Of a stretch of DNA of 64,000 bases, positions 8,603 to 17,189 are shown in pieces. The stretch comes from CAZEHS01 sp964424355 (GTDB lineage: Bacteria > Bacillota > Clostridia > Peptostreptococcales > Acidaminobacteraceae), in the NCBI GenBank assembly GCA_964424355.1, contig CAYRIO010000016.1:1-64000 (forward strand), given 5' to 3'. The notes under the pieces were generated by a model. That model had not been told where the DNA came from and ran no database searches. It was given only the letters and a program-made list of their open reading frames with translations. The translations under genes and the position numbers were made by a program. Numbering within the stretch: position 1 is the stretch's first letter; each line of letters starts with the position of its first letter.

Positions 8603-11600
8603 ATGAAAAGACCCATCTCCCTGCTGCTTGCCCTTACGCTGATCCTGCCTTTTCCCTCTGCCTTCGCAGAGGATATTACCCTGCGGCCGGATGTGGTGGT
8701 GCCGGAGCTGGTTGGACTTCCTCTTTCTGCGGAGGGAGCGAAGGAGATTCTGTCGGACCCCAAGGGGGCAGAGCTGGTGAAGCTCAGCCAGTATACGGAT
8801 ATCGCCGGCAATGCCTCTCAGAACGATATGGTGCGGATGACCTTCGAGGGCGCATTCAAGACCCTTGGCAGTGGTAAATTTGCGCCCAAGACCCCCCTGA
8901 CCCGACAAGATGCGCTGGCGCTGCTGGTACGCATGCTGGGGCAGGAAAGCACGGTTCAGCAAGGGGTGCTGAGCGCCTCCCAGGGTCAGTCCGCTGCTGC
9001 AGTGAGCAGCCTGCTTAAACAGGCCTACGTGGATCAGGCGACAACACTGGGCCTGATCACAGCCAATGAGAACAGCAATCTGGACCAGCCGGCCAGCCGA
9101 CAGGAAATTGCCGTCTGGACTGCCCGGGCCATCAATCTTCAACCGGATTACACCGATGTGGATGGCATCTACACCTTCAAGGATGTGCAGGCTGTCAAGC
9201 CTGAAAATCGGGGCCTCCTGGAAGCCGTGCTGAAAGAAAAGATATTCACCACGGACACCGGCAGTCTCTTCAACCCCAATCGGACGGTGACACGGGATGA
9301 GATGGCCTCCGTGCTGGCGGAAATATCGCCCCGGCTCTACACCAACAGGAACATGGCTGTGATTTCCGGCATGGTGGCCGGGATCAATACCCAGAACACC
9401 TCGGAATCCGGGGCCACCATCACCACGAAGACCATCACCGTGAAGGCTTTGGATGGTTCGGTGAATAAGGTAATCACAACCGTCAACTCCAAGACCGGAA
9501 TCAAAACGGATTTCGGTGTCTATAAAGGCGGCCGGGTAACCGGATCGGAGGGCCTGGCCCAGGGAGATCAAATTGAACTGGTGACACGGAATGGTTTGGC
9601 AACCTTCGCCGAGGTGCTCAGCGACGGTACCATCCTGGATCGGATTAAAGCGGACAGCATGCAGGGCGATAACCTCCGGTCCTATTACGGCACGGTCTAT
9701 GGCCGCATCAGTGAAACCCAAAAAGACGGCGACAAGACCCTCGCCATCGAACGGATCCGAATCAAGAACCACACGGGCCAGACCTTTGATATCGTGGTGA
9801 AAACGGATCCGGCTACAGGGATCCGAGATGATATCTACGTGATAAAAAATGGCGTCAGTGGCGGCGCCTCCCTGCTCCAGAATGGGGATGCCATTGAATA
9901 CACGGTGAAAGACCCCAACATTCTGATCTTTGCCACGGCCAAACCCTCCCAGGTATCAGAAATCAAAGGGACCGTGCGCAGTACCATCATTCCGGAGAGC
10001 GGAACAGCCAGCCTCACGGTCCAGGATTATAACAACATCATCAGTACCTTCCCAGTGGCGGGCTATGCAGATATCAGCATCAATACCGGGTATGCCAAGC
10101 TGGCAGATCTGAAATACGCAATGCCTGTGGCGCTCACCGTGACAAACGGGTTCATCACTCATGTCGGCGCGGAGACGTTTTCCAATCCGGGCTACATCGA
10201 TCCAGCCAACCGCATGATTTCCGGCACGGTCAAGAGCATTTCAGGAACCTTGGTGACTGTCTTGGCCGCCGACGGTACTGCAACCGGCTATACCGTAGAC
10301 AGCATGAGCCAACTCACCAAAAACAATCAGCCGGTTACGATCAGCACCCTGAAAGCAGGGGACCGGGTGAAGATGTACTTCCCGGATCTATACACCCGGA
10401 CACCGAAAAAGGTTGAGATTGAAGGGCCTGAGCAATTGATTCAGGGCGTGTACGCCGGGAAGGTGTCCCAGGTCAATGGCACCAACGGTCTGATCACCCT
10501 GAAGGATCCTGCGCTGCTGCAGAATGATCAGTGGGAGGCCACCGGCCAGTATCTGCAGGATTTCTATCTGCCTGCAGCCGGGGCCATCTACGCCCAGGGC
10601 CGAAAAATAACGACAAACGACCTGAAAAACTATTATATGAACGCAGAGGTCTATGTTGCCATGAAGGATGGGTACAACCGCCCGGAGGCTCTGCGTGTTG
10701 TGGTGAAGAATGGTGGAGAACGGCAGTATTCCAGCAGCATTTACAAGGTGGATCAGGCCTTGGGGCGGTTCGAGCTGGATAACCGGATGAATGTCCTCTA
10801 CAATGCGGGGACTATCTTCCTGAGGGATGGCAGGCTTGTGGAGATGTCCAACCTCGCCAGCCAGGACAGCGTATCCGTGGTGGCCAACTACCAGACCGGT
10901 CAGAACCAGGCCGCGGTGGTCAGCCTCAATGGCTCCGGGCAGCTTCAGGTGGGCGGCTTCTATGTCGGGTATATCGATGTGGTCTACTCCAGCCGGGTGA
11001 ACCTGGAATACTTCTCAAAACTGACAGACAACAGCATGCCAGAGGTGGAGACCGGTGAAACTGCCAGCCTGTACTTCGGCAATTCCAGCCGGATCACGGA
11101 TGTGACCGACGAAGAGAACCCGGAAGAATTGACGCCTTACGCCTTCTTCAACGGAGAATATTCCAAGGAAGAGAATGAGGATTCCGATGACACCGGTCTG
11201 GACTATGAGCGGTACTATGCCCTGGCCTACACCGATGAGAACGGCGAGATCATCGATATGGTCATCAGGCAAAGCGCCCTGTTCAACGGCACGGATATTG
11301 ACAACACCCTTGAAAAGGAATCCGAGCTCAATGACGAGATGGATGACGAGTTGGACCGACTGGTGGTCACCAAAGGAACGGTCAGCGGGCTGGATACCAG
11401 TTGGAACCGCATTCAGATGAGCAATGCCATGGATTGGATCGAGTACCAGAATGAATGGAACGTCAACCGGTCCGATATGTACGCCGCAGTTGGGGAAACC
11501 CTGATTGTCCGGAACAACAAGCCCATCGATTTCGCGGATATCCAGATCGGCGATCGGATCCAGGTTCTTCGCATGCGCGGGAATGCGGTGTTGGTTGTCG

Positions 11601-11611
11601 TGGAAGAGTGA
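8603..11611 (+). CDS. SLH-domain surface protein (1002 residues)
   Basis: Start ATG is preceded by AAGGAG at 8590-8595. A signal peptide ends near SAFA|ED (residues ~20-22). Three S-layer homology units occupy roughly residues 60-110, 125-180 and 190-245, each with the pattern F-x-P-x-x-x-(L/V)-(T/S)-R-x-(D/E). SLH modules bind pyruvylated secondary cell-wall polymers and hold proteins at the surface. The remaining ~750 residues are beta-rich with recurring G-x-V-x-x-(I/L) strands and no family I recognise. The spacer before it (8468-8602) contains a small GCAGC/GCTGC hairpin and no clear promoter, so it may be read through from the giant gene. Function beyond anchoring is unknown. Confidence 0.85.
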   Translation: MKRPISLLLALTLILPFPSAFAEDITLRPDVVVPELVGLPLSAEGAKEILSDPKGAELVKLSQYTDIAGNASQNDMVRMTFEGAFKTLGSGKFAPKTPLTRQDALALLVRMLGQESTVQQGVLSASQGQSAAAVSSLLKQAYVDQATTLGLITANENSNLDQPASRQEIAVWTARAINLQPDYTDVDGIYTFKDVQAVKPENRGLLEAVLKEKIFTTDTGSLFNPNRTVTRDEMASVLAEISPRLYTNRNMAVISGMVAGINTQNTSESGATITTKTITVKALDGSVNKVITTVNSKTGIKTDFGVYKGGRVTGSEGLAQGDQIELVTRNGLATFAEVLSDGTILDRIKADSMQGDNLRSYYGTVYGRISETQKDGDKTLAIERIRIKNHTGQTFDIVVKTDPATGIRDDIYVIKNGVSGGASLLQNGDAIEYTVKDPNILIFATAKPSQVSEIKGTVRSTIIPESGTASLTVQDYNNIISTFPVAGYADISINTGYAKLADLKYAMPVALTVTNGFITHVGAETFSNPGYIDPANRMISGTVKSISGTLVTVLAADGTATGYTVDSMSQLTKNNQPVTISTLKAGDRVKMYFPDLYTRTPKKVEIEGPEQLIQGVYAGKVSQVNGTNGLITLKDPALLQNDQWEATGQYLQDFYLPAAGAIYAQGRKITTNDLKNYYMNAEVYVAMKDGYNRPEALRVVVKNGGERQYSSSIYKVDQALGRFELDNRMNVLYNAGTIFLRDGRLVEMSNLASQDSVSVVANYQTGQNQAAVVSLNGSGQLQVGGFYVGYIDVVYSSRVNLEYFSKLTDNSMPEVETGETASLYFGNSSRITDVTDEENPEELTPYAFFNGEYSKEENEDSDDTGLDYERYYALAYTDENGEIIDMVIRQSALFNGTDIDNTLEKESELNDEMDDELDRLVVTKGTVSGLDTSWNRIQMSNAMDWIEYQNEWNVNRSDMYAAVGETLIVRNNKPIDFADIQIGDRIQVLRMRGNAVLVVVEE

Positions 11612-11700
11612 TATAATAAAAAAGTTGAAGTCATCAATGAATCGCCACGGATTCCATGTGCTGCTGAAAATGACACCTGCAGCACCGATGTTGTTCGTGG
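11609..11700 (+). promoter_or_regulatory. Extended -10 promoter plus hairpin leader
   Basis: The TGA stop of the preceding gene overlaps an extended -10 box (TG-A-TATAAT, 11609-11617). The ~110-base leader contains a stem GTGCTGC (11658-11664) / GCAGCAC (11679-11685), enclosed by CCACG (11645-11649) / CGTGG (11696-11700). It may stabilise the message or be regulatory; no known riboswitch was recognised. Confidence 0.45.
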
Positions 11701-11731
11701 GAAAAGAAATAACGGTACTCTGGAGGAAGCA

Positions 11732-13267
11732 ATGTTCAAACGACTTATCGGCTGCATTACGGCAGCAATCCTGCTCACCACTTCTTATGCCTATGCTGAT
11801 ATGGCTGGGTTTGAAGGCGGCGTCCAGGGGGATCCTACCCTGAAAACAGACACGTACAACTATGAGGAGTTCTGTTTCCTGACGGGGGTGCCCATTCTGC
11901 TGACAGGCACGCTGTCCGTTCCGCCGCCCCCGGTGGGAAAGGAACTCTACACCCTTTCGTATAAATACGATCTGGCCAACGAGGATGAAGACATCAAAGT
12001 CACCCGGAAAATCACGGTGGAAGTGACAGATAAGAAGAATACCGTCTTCAAGCAAACCCAGCGAAAAACCAAAATCACCTCTTTTTCAGAAAGCGTCACA
12101 GCGGGCAGCAATAAGTATACGCTGAACAGCTATATTTACACCAAGTCCGCCCTGGTGGACAATACCCCAGCGGTAGACTACTCCTCCGGCACCTTCTACG
12201 GCAAGCGGACCTACTTGATCAATGGCACGGCTACGAAGAACGAAGGCAAGATCGTCATTGAAACCAACGGGGATCCCGTTATTGGCTATAACCACTATTG
12301 GGGGGACAGCCTCACCACAGTCGTGGATCACCGGATCACCGGGCAGGTTGAAAACCCGGACTATGACTCCACCGATTCCGATTCCGAGAAATACCTGGAT
12401 TGGGAGGGGTCGGTCTCGCTTCGCATCTCCCGGACCGATAAACGGAGCTTCTCTAAGATCGTCAATTCTCCTCAAACCTTCAGCTTCCGGAATGGCTATG
12501 TGAAAAACCGAACCCTGGAGAACATTCTACAGTACGAATACGATCTGCCCAAAATCGATGATGACGGACTGCCGACCAGCAAGCGGAACAAAGCGACAAA
12601 GAACCTTCGCAGAGACGCACTGCTGGACAATGAAAGCCTCCTGTCCCCCAAGTATCGGGATATCGGCGGACACTGGGCGGAAGAACCCGTCTTCCTGCTG
12701 GCCAGTCTGAATGTCTTCAACAACGATTCCAGTTATTTTTCCCCAGATACGCCCATCACCCGATTCGATTTTGCCCGCGCCATCGCCAATTCCCTGTCGG
12801 AAGTGAAAGAACTGACGGCTGCGGAGCGGGTCAAGCTGAAGCGGGACCCAAAGGCCGTCAAGCTGTTTGATGACATCACCGTAGACGATCCGGAATATGC
12901 CTACGTGAAATTCGTCAAGGAGCGGGGCATCATGGTAGGGGAGAACAGCTACTTCCTGCCGGACCGTACCCTGCGCCGGTCCGAAGCCATCCAAATCATG
13001 GTCAATGCCCTGGGCATCACCCACTTGGCTCCCAGTCCTCCCTATCAGATCGGCTACAGCGATGAATATGAAATTCCGGACTGGTCAAAGGACGCCATCT
13101 ACATGGCCAAGGACATCAGTCTTGTCACCGGTTATGAAGACGGAACGATCCGGCCCAATGAAATGGTCACCCGGGCTGAAGCGGCTGTCCTCATCAACAA
13201 ATTCATCCAGCATATCCGGGAAGACATCAACTATGATTACCGGGAGAAGATAATCAATAAATTGTAA
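11732..13267 (+). CDS. Surface protein with three C-terminal SLH domains
   Basis: 511 residues; GGAGG lies just upstream of the ATG. Signal peptide MFKRLIGCITAAILLTTSYA with cleavage near YAYA|D. The N-terminal ~300 residues are beta-rich and unrecognised. Three SLH units follow at about 308-355 (YRDIGGHWAEE), 375-427 (FVKERGIMVG) and 440-492 (YEDGTIRPNEMVTRAEA), the last being a textbook SLH end. It is therefore expected to be non-covalently held on the cell wall. It has its own promoter but lies head-to-tail with the other SLH gene, so the two may work in the same surface layer. Confidence 0.87.
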   Translation: MFKRLIGCITAAILLTTSYAYADMAGFEGGVQGDPTLKTDTYNYEEFCFLTGVPILLTGTLSVPPPPVGKELYTLSYKYDLANEDEDIKVTRKITVEVTDKKNTVFKQTQRKTKITSFSESVTAGSNKYTLNSYIYTKSALVDNTPAVDYSSGTFYGKRTYLINGTATKNEGKIVIETNGDPVIGYNHYWGDSLTTVVDHRITGQVENPDYDSTDSDSEKYLDWEGSVSLRISRTDKRSFSKIVNSPQTFSFRNGYVKNRTLENILQYEYDLPKIDDDGLPTSKRNKATKNLRRDALLDNESLLSPKYRDIGGHWAEEPVFLLASLNVFNNDSSYFSPDTPITRFDFARAIANSLSEVKELTAAERVKLKRDPKAVKLFDDITVDDPEYAYVKFVKERGIMVGENSYFLPDRTLRRSEAIQIMVNALGITHLAPSPPYQIGYSDEYEIPDWSKDAIYMAKDISLVTGYEDGTIRPNEMVTRAEAAVLINKFIQHIREDINYDYREKIINKL

Positions 13268-13294
13268 AACATGTAAACATGACAATTGATTCCA

Positions 13295-13323
13295 TTGATT
13301 TCCACAGTCTTGCGATGTAGAAT
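13295..13323 (+). promoter_or_regulatory. Promoter of the small helical protein gene
   Basis: TTGATT (13295-13300), 17-base spacer, TAGAAT (13318-13323): a sigma-A type promoter 35 bases upstream of the start codon at 13358. Confidence 0.6.
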
Positions 13324-13357
13324 AGGGGCATACCATTATTCCATCAGGAGGCTCTCT

Positions 13358-13555
13358 ATGAACGAACCGATTCATGCAGAACTTAAGGAAATCGTCCAGT
13401 CTCTGCAAGCCATCGAAGAAACATTGCGGTTGGTTAGAGAGCACCAGATCAAGACGGATCTCCGTTTAGACCGTTTCCAGCATAAAGTAATCTCGCTGGA
13501 GGCGTCATTGGATGAGAAACTGGGGTTGTGGAAAGAAGAGCAGCAAATCGGTTAA
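13358..13555 (+). CDS. Small helical protein of unknown function (65 residues)
   Basis: Begins at ATG 13358, seven bases after an AGGAG box at 13346-13350; an upstream in-frame start lacks a ribosome binding site. It is rich in E, L, K and R with heptad-like spacing of hydrophobic residues, suggesting a coiled coil. No signal peptide or membrane segment, so cytoplasmic. It is a stand-alone transcription unit with its own promoter and terminator. No family recognised. Confidence 0.6.
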   Translation: MNEPIHAELKEIVQSLQAIEETLRLVREHQIKTDLRLDRFQHKVISLEASLDEKLGLWKEEQQIG

Positions 13556-13593
13556 AGTAAGTGCAGAAAGCTTTTAAAATGACTTTTAGATTT

Positions 13594-13625
13594 AAAACAG
13601 GCCCTTGAAGGGGCCTGTTTTTGTT
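13594..13625 (+). terminator. Rho-independent terminator
   Basis: AAACAGGCCC ttgaag GGGCCTGTTT stem-loop followed by a T run; ends the small protein transcript. Confidence 0.88.
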
Positions 13626-13626
13626 G

Positions 13627-13635
13627 TGGTATAAT
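13627..13635 (+). promoter_or_regulatory. Extended -10 promoter of ctpA
   Basis: TG-G-TATAAT at 13627-13635, directly after the preceding terminator; no strong -35, as expected for an extended -10 promoter. Confidence 0.55.
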
Positions 13636-13681
13636 AAATCATGTACGAACCACTCTATCGATGGCAAAAATGGAGGCAACC

Positions 13682-15037
13682 TTGAAACTCAAACTCACTG
13701 CGGCAATATCCTTATCCTTGGTGCTGCTGACCCAACCAACCTATGCAGCGACCCAGCCCCTCACCCTGGACACCTTCCAGAGCGTCCTTCAAAACGTCGA
13801 GGCGAACTATTACAAACCGGTTACCCGTGATCTCCTCTTGCAGGCATCCCTCAAGGGGATGCTGGAGTCCTTGGACCCCTACAGCGAGTACTACTCCGCG
13901 GAGGAGTATAAAAGCTTCACCGATAGCCTGGAGGGCAGCTTCGTGGGGATTGGCATCATCGTCAACGAAGACCCCAACTACATCCGGGTCTCTCAGATCT
14001 ATCCGAATTCCCCGGCACAAAAGGGCGGAATAAAAAAAGAGGACCTCATCTATTCCATCAACGGACAGAGCGTGGCCCCGCTTACATTCGGGGAACGGAT
14101 CGATAAGCTGCTGGGGCCTGTGAACACCGCCGTCACCGTGGGCATTCTCCGCGGGACAGAAAAGCTGTCCATCACCATGACCCGGGAAAAGATCCTGGTG
14201 AATCCGGTGGAGTATAAGCTGTTGGACAATCAGTTGGGTTATATCCGCATTTTGGAATTCAGCTCTGCCTCCAGTCAATATTTCAGTGAAGCCATTACCG
14301 CCCTGCAGAAGCAGAAGATCAAAGGCCTGGTTCTGGATCTTCGGGACAACCCCGGCGGAGATATCGAATCCGTCCTCAAAATCAGTGAGTGGCTGGTTCC
14401 CAAGGGCACCACCCTGATTACCGTCAAATACCGGGATGGGCAGGATTCCTACCAATCCGAAGGGGACCCTATCGGCGTGCCATTGGCGGTGCTGATCAAC
14501 GGCAACAGCGCCAGCGGTTCCGAAATGCTGGCGGGGATTGTGAAGGACAATAAGACCGGAACCATCATCGGAACCAAATCCTATGGCAAGGGCGTTGCCC
14601 AAAACATTTACGACCTGAAAAACGGTGAGGCTGGCGGCTACAAAATGACCGTCGCCGAATTTTTCACCACTGCTCTGGTTAAGATACAGGAAGTGGGCAT
14701 CATGCCCAATATCGTCGTTGAACAGCCGGAAGGGATCAGTGTGGAGGCAGAGAAGAACCTGGCCGTAATTACCGAAAGTCCGCCCATTGCGATGGGAAGC
14801 AGTGGCTTGAACGTGATGGCTGTAGAACAGCGGCTCAAGCTCCTGGGCTATTCTCTGGCGACTGACGGACTTTACGATTCCCAGATGGCAGAGACCCTGA
14901 AACAGATTGGCATCGATGCAGACGGAAGCCTGACGGTGGCAGAGGCAAGGCAGGTACAAAAAATTCTGGACGAAAAATCTCTGCGGGCTAAAGAAGATGT
15001 GCAGCTTAAAAGAGCAGTGGAGATACTGATACAATAA
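13682..15037 (+). CDS. ctpA: C-terminal processing peptidase (S41 family, PDZ)
   Basis: 451 residues from the TTG start at 13682, chosen because GGAGG lies 6 bases upstream; an ATG at 13661 is in frame but has no ribosome binding site. Signal peptide ends near TYA|ATQ. A PDZ domain lies at ~85-165 and the S41 protease core follows. The catalytic set is present: Ser278 (NSASGSE), Lys303 (SYGKG) and Gln307. The Ser-Lys distance of 25 matches Bacillus CtpB. A C-terminal peptidoglycan-binding-like segment (VEQRLKLLGY) suggests wall attachment. Likely role: trimming or processing exported proteins, perhaps the neighbouring surface proteins. Confidence 0.92.
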   Translation: MKLKLTAAISLSLVLLTQPTYAATQPLTLDTFQSVLQNVEANYYKPVTRDLLLQASLKGMLESLDPYSEYYSAEEYKSFTDSLEGSFVGIGIIVNEDPNYIRVSQIYPNSPAQKGGIKKEDLIYSINGQSVAPLTFGERIDKLLGPVNTAVTVGILRGTEKLSITMTREKILVNPVEYKLLDNQLGYIRILEFSSASSQYFSEAITALQKQKIKGLVLDLRDNPGGDIESVLKISEWLVPKGTTLITVKYRDGQDSYQSEGDPIGVPLAVLINGNSASGSEMLAGIVKDNKTGTIIGTKSYGKGVAQNIYDLKNGEAGGYKMTVAEFFTTALVKIQEVGIMPNIVVEQPEGISVEAEKNLAVITESPPIAMGSSGLNVMAVEQRLKLLGYSLATDGLYDSQMAETLKQIGIDADGSLTVAEARQVQKILDEKSLRAKEDVQLKRAVEILIQ

Positions 15038-15076
15038 AAATGAGAGAGTCTGCAAATAGCGGACTCTCTCATTTTT
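15036..15076. terminator. Bidirectional terminator between convergent genes
   Basis: AAAAATGAGAGAGTC (15036-15050) pairs perfectly with GACTCTCTCATTTTT (15062-15076) around an 11-base loop. The T-rich arms allow termination of ctpA and of the minus-strand gene whose stop is at 15078. Confidence 0.9.
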
Positions 15077-15077
15077 A

Positions 15078-16898
15078 TCACTCCCACGAAGGCCAGTGAC
15101 TGCGATTTTCTGAAAATTTGGCACTAACGCTGTCGTTTGGATCATTATAAAGGATATTGTACTCTTTTGCGATATTTTCGCTGTCGTCCTTAGTGGGTTC
15201 ATTTGGGAAAATAAAACTTTTGGAATTTTCGTTACGGCCATCCGTAAAGGAACCGATGGGATACATTTTTACAGCGTTACCACGGTAACGGATTGAATAT
15301 ACCAAGCGAACGTCTTCCTTCGGGAATCGGGCCCAAATCAGCTTCATCAGATCATCAGAAACGTGAATGTTTCCTTCAATCCCCGCACTGTGCTTATAGG
15401 ATTCAATCAATCCGTCCTCAGGTGCCGAGGATGCTGCGTTGGCCCAAAGATAATCCTTCACATCAAAGAGAGCGTATTCTGTCTTTTTTATAATTTCATC
15501 GTCATCGTCTTTATCCTTGGCTTCCACTGTAACTTCATACTGTGAATAGGTGTAATTTAAGGACGTTTCCGTGCCGTCAGCCATCAGAACGGTGACAGCG
15601 CCGCTTTCCTTAACATCATCGTTGAGCAGGTATGCTACAGCGTTTGAGAGGGCGGCATCGGATCCAGAGGATCCTTCAAGACAGTATTTTGCGGGCTCCG
15701 TGTACTTCCAGAGGATTGAACGCTCGCTGTCACTCACGGCAAGGTCTCCAGAGGTCAAAGCAAAGGGAATATGCTGAAAGTATTGAATTAACTCATAGAG
15801 ATTAGCTATTTTGCTGCGCTTTCCTTCGGCGGAATTATTGACGAGGACCTTATTTAAATCTTCATTTTTATAAAGGGATTCGCCGAAATGTGAGGCGGGA
15901 ACCCAGTAAATCCCTGGCTGAACTTCAACGCGGAAGTCGGCAGCGTCATTGCGAAGGTTCCAAGTGTCATAGAGGGGCACATCAACACCTTGAAAATCAA
16001 AATCAGCCTTGGTGAGCTGTGCTGTCATAAAATAAAGCGCATTGAGATTTTCTTTGGGATAGGGGTTTCCCGCAATGAAGAGGGTTTTTAATTTAAAGAG
16101 GTTTTTCAGGGCGTCCAAGTAACGGACCTTGTTATTTGAAAGGTCCAGGAATTCCAACCCGCGAATCGTCTTCAATGGGGTAATATCCACCACTTGGTTG
16201 CCTTTCAGATTCAGGGTTTTCAAAGCACTGAGATTAGCCAGGTCGTTAAGGACGGTAATCCGATTATCGGAAAGGTTCAGGGTCTCAAGGTTTTTGAAAT
16301 AATCCAATCCGGTCACATTATAGATACTTCGGGAGGATAGATCAAGGCTTGTACAGAACAGAGCGTCACCAAGTGTGATATCAGAATTGGCCGGCAATCC
16401 CAACTTAGCAACCAAAGCGTTGGTTAAAGCCTTGTCCGGGATATCAATCTTTGTTTTCAAAGTGCCGTCGGCAATTTCCAGTGTCTTCAGCCGGTCGGTA
16501 CGGATGACATCAACACCAATTGCTTTTGTAAGAATGGCAGCGTCGACGTACAGTTTTCCGTTAATAAACGCCGTTTTCATTGAAAGTGGAACCGCATGAC
16601 CGTTTTGCTCAGCTTGAAGGGTTTCTGGCTTCAAACGGATGATGTAATCCTGTCGTTTAATTACCGCAGATTTCTCAATGTCATCCCACGTGACCGCAAA
16701 TCCAAGTGCCTCAAAAACATCCCGAGCGGGAACCATGATTCCAGAACCACTTACAACGGCAGACGATCCTGGTATGACTCTGCTATCTAGGGTGATTCCA
16801 TAGGTTAGGCTGTTGTCGGCAAAAACAACTGAAGAGGCAGCCAGCATGCCGGCAGATACTGCGGTTGCAATGGCTAAGCGTCGAATATGAACCCTCAT
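15078..16898 (-). CDS. Surface protein: PF07833 domain plus leucine-rich repeats
   Basis: 606 residues, GGAGG upstream of the ATG. Signal peptide ends near VFA|DNS. Residues ~30-150 form a PF07833 domain (copper amine oxidase N-terminal-like, or 'stalk' domain), including VPARDVFEALGF and VTWDD. About five SDS22/internalin-like leucine-rich repeats follow at ~185-290 (LETLNLSDNRI, LKTLNLKGNQV, LEFLDLSNNKV). The C-terminal ~310 residues are unrecognised; a Cys near YCLEGSSG vaguely recalls transglutaminase-like folds, but no triad can be assigned. Probable role: wall-associated protein-binding or adhesion factor. It is the only non-IS gene on the minus strand. Confidence 0.82.
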   Translation of the reverse strand: MRVHIRRLAIATAVSAGMLAASSVVFADNSLTYGITLDSRVIPGSSAVVSGSGIMVPARDVFEALGFAVTWDDIEKSAVIKRQDYIIRLKPETLQAEQNGHAVPLSMKTAFINGKLYVDAAILTKAIGVDVIRTDRLKTLEIADGTLKTKIDIPDKALTNALVAKLGLPANSDITLGDALFCTSLDLSSRSIYNVTGLDYFKNLETLNLSDNRITVLNDLANLSALKTLNLKGNQVVDITPLKTIRGLEFLDLSNNKVRYLDALKNLFKLKTLFIAGNPYPKENLNALYFMTAQLTKADFDFQGVDVPLYDTWNLRNDAADFRVEVQPGIYWVPASHFGESLYKNEDLNKVLVNNSAEGKRSKIANLYELIQYFQHIPFALTSGDLAVSDSERSILWKYTEPAKYCLEGSSGSDAALSNAVAYLLNDDVKESGAVTVLMADGTETSLNYTYSQYEVTVEAKDKDDDDEIIKKTEYALFDVKDYLWANAASSAPEDGLIESYKHSAGIEGNIHVSDDLMKLIWARFPKEDVRLVYSIRYRGNAVKMYPIGSFTDGRNENSKSFIFPNEPTKDDSENIAKEYNILYNDPNDSVSAKFSENRSHWPSWE

Positions 16899-16936
16899 TT
16901 CGTGTCCTCCATTAGACTGATATAATCATTCATTTC

Positions 16937-16945
16937 ATTATAACA
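16937..16945 (-). promoter_or_regulatory. Extended -10 promoter of the PF07833-LRR gene
   Basis: Read on the minus strand: TG-T-TATAAT, about 40 bases upstream of the start codon. Confidence 0.5.
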
Positions 16946-16986
16946 TGGGCGCTGGACAACATTGCAAAGAAAGGTTGTAAATATTA

Positions 16987-17015
16987 TTGACGTGGATATT
17001 CTGATAGGATATACT
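16987..17015 (+). promoter_or_regulatory. pyrG promoter
   Basis: TTGACG (16987-16992), 17-base spacer, TATACT (17010-17015). It is diverging from the minus-strand promoter about 45 bases away, and gives a ~165-base untranslated leader for pyrG. Confidence 0.75.
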
Positions 17016-17034
17016 TTTGCATTATTTATAGATT

Positions 17035-17108
17035 ACACCCGGTTGGGTGTCGGACCTAAAAAATCTAGCTTTGGGAGGCCACCCACAGGGGGTGGTTTCT
17101 CATTTTTT
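17035..17108 (+). promoter_or_regulatory. Probable transcription attenuator in the pyrG leader
   Basis: Two hairpins lie in the leader. The first is ACACCC/GGGTGT at 17035-17050. The second is a terminator-like stem, CCACCC (17079-17084) / GGGTGG (17090-17095), extended by GGGAGG/TTTCTC with some G-U pairs and followed by TTTTTT at 17103-17108. Bases 17044-17049 (TGGGTG), in the 3' arm of hairpin 1, are complementary to CACCCA (17080-17085), so the two structures can exclude each other. pyrG leaders of Bacillus are attenuated in response to CTP. The GGGC initiation sequence of that mechanism is not evident here. Confidence 0.55.
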
Positions 17109-17189
17109 GGGTATCTGAACGCAGACGGATATCATGCAAGTTCGATGCAGCTAGTGCAGTCAGCAACCCTATCGTGGAAAGGAGCTATT

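Noticed and set aside
13712..15241. 509-codon minus-strand open frame opposite ctpA
   Set aside because: The plus strand has a full S41 protease with catalytic residues, and the bidirectional terminator lies inside the supposed gene.
16962..17189. 76 extra N-terminal codons for pyrG
   Set aside because: CTP synthase begins at KTKFIFVTGG. The upstream codons cover the promoter and hairpins, and the ATG at 17190 has a good ribosome binding site.
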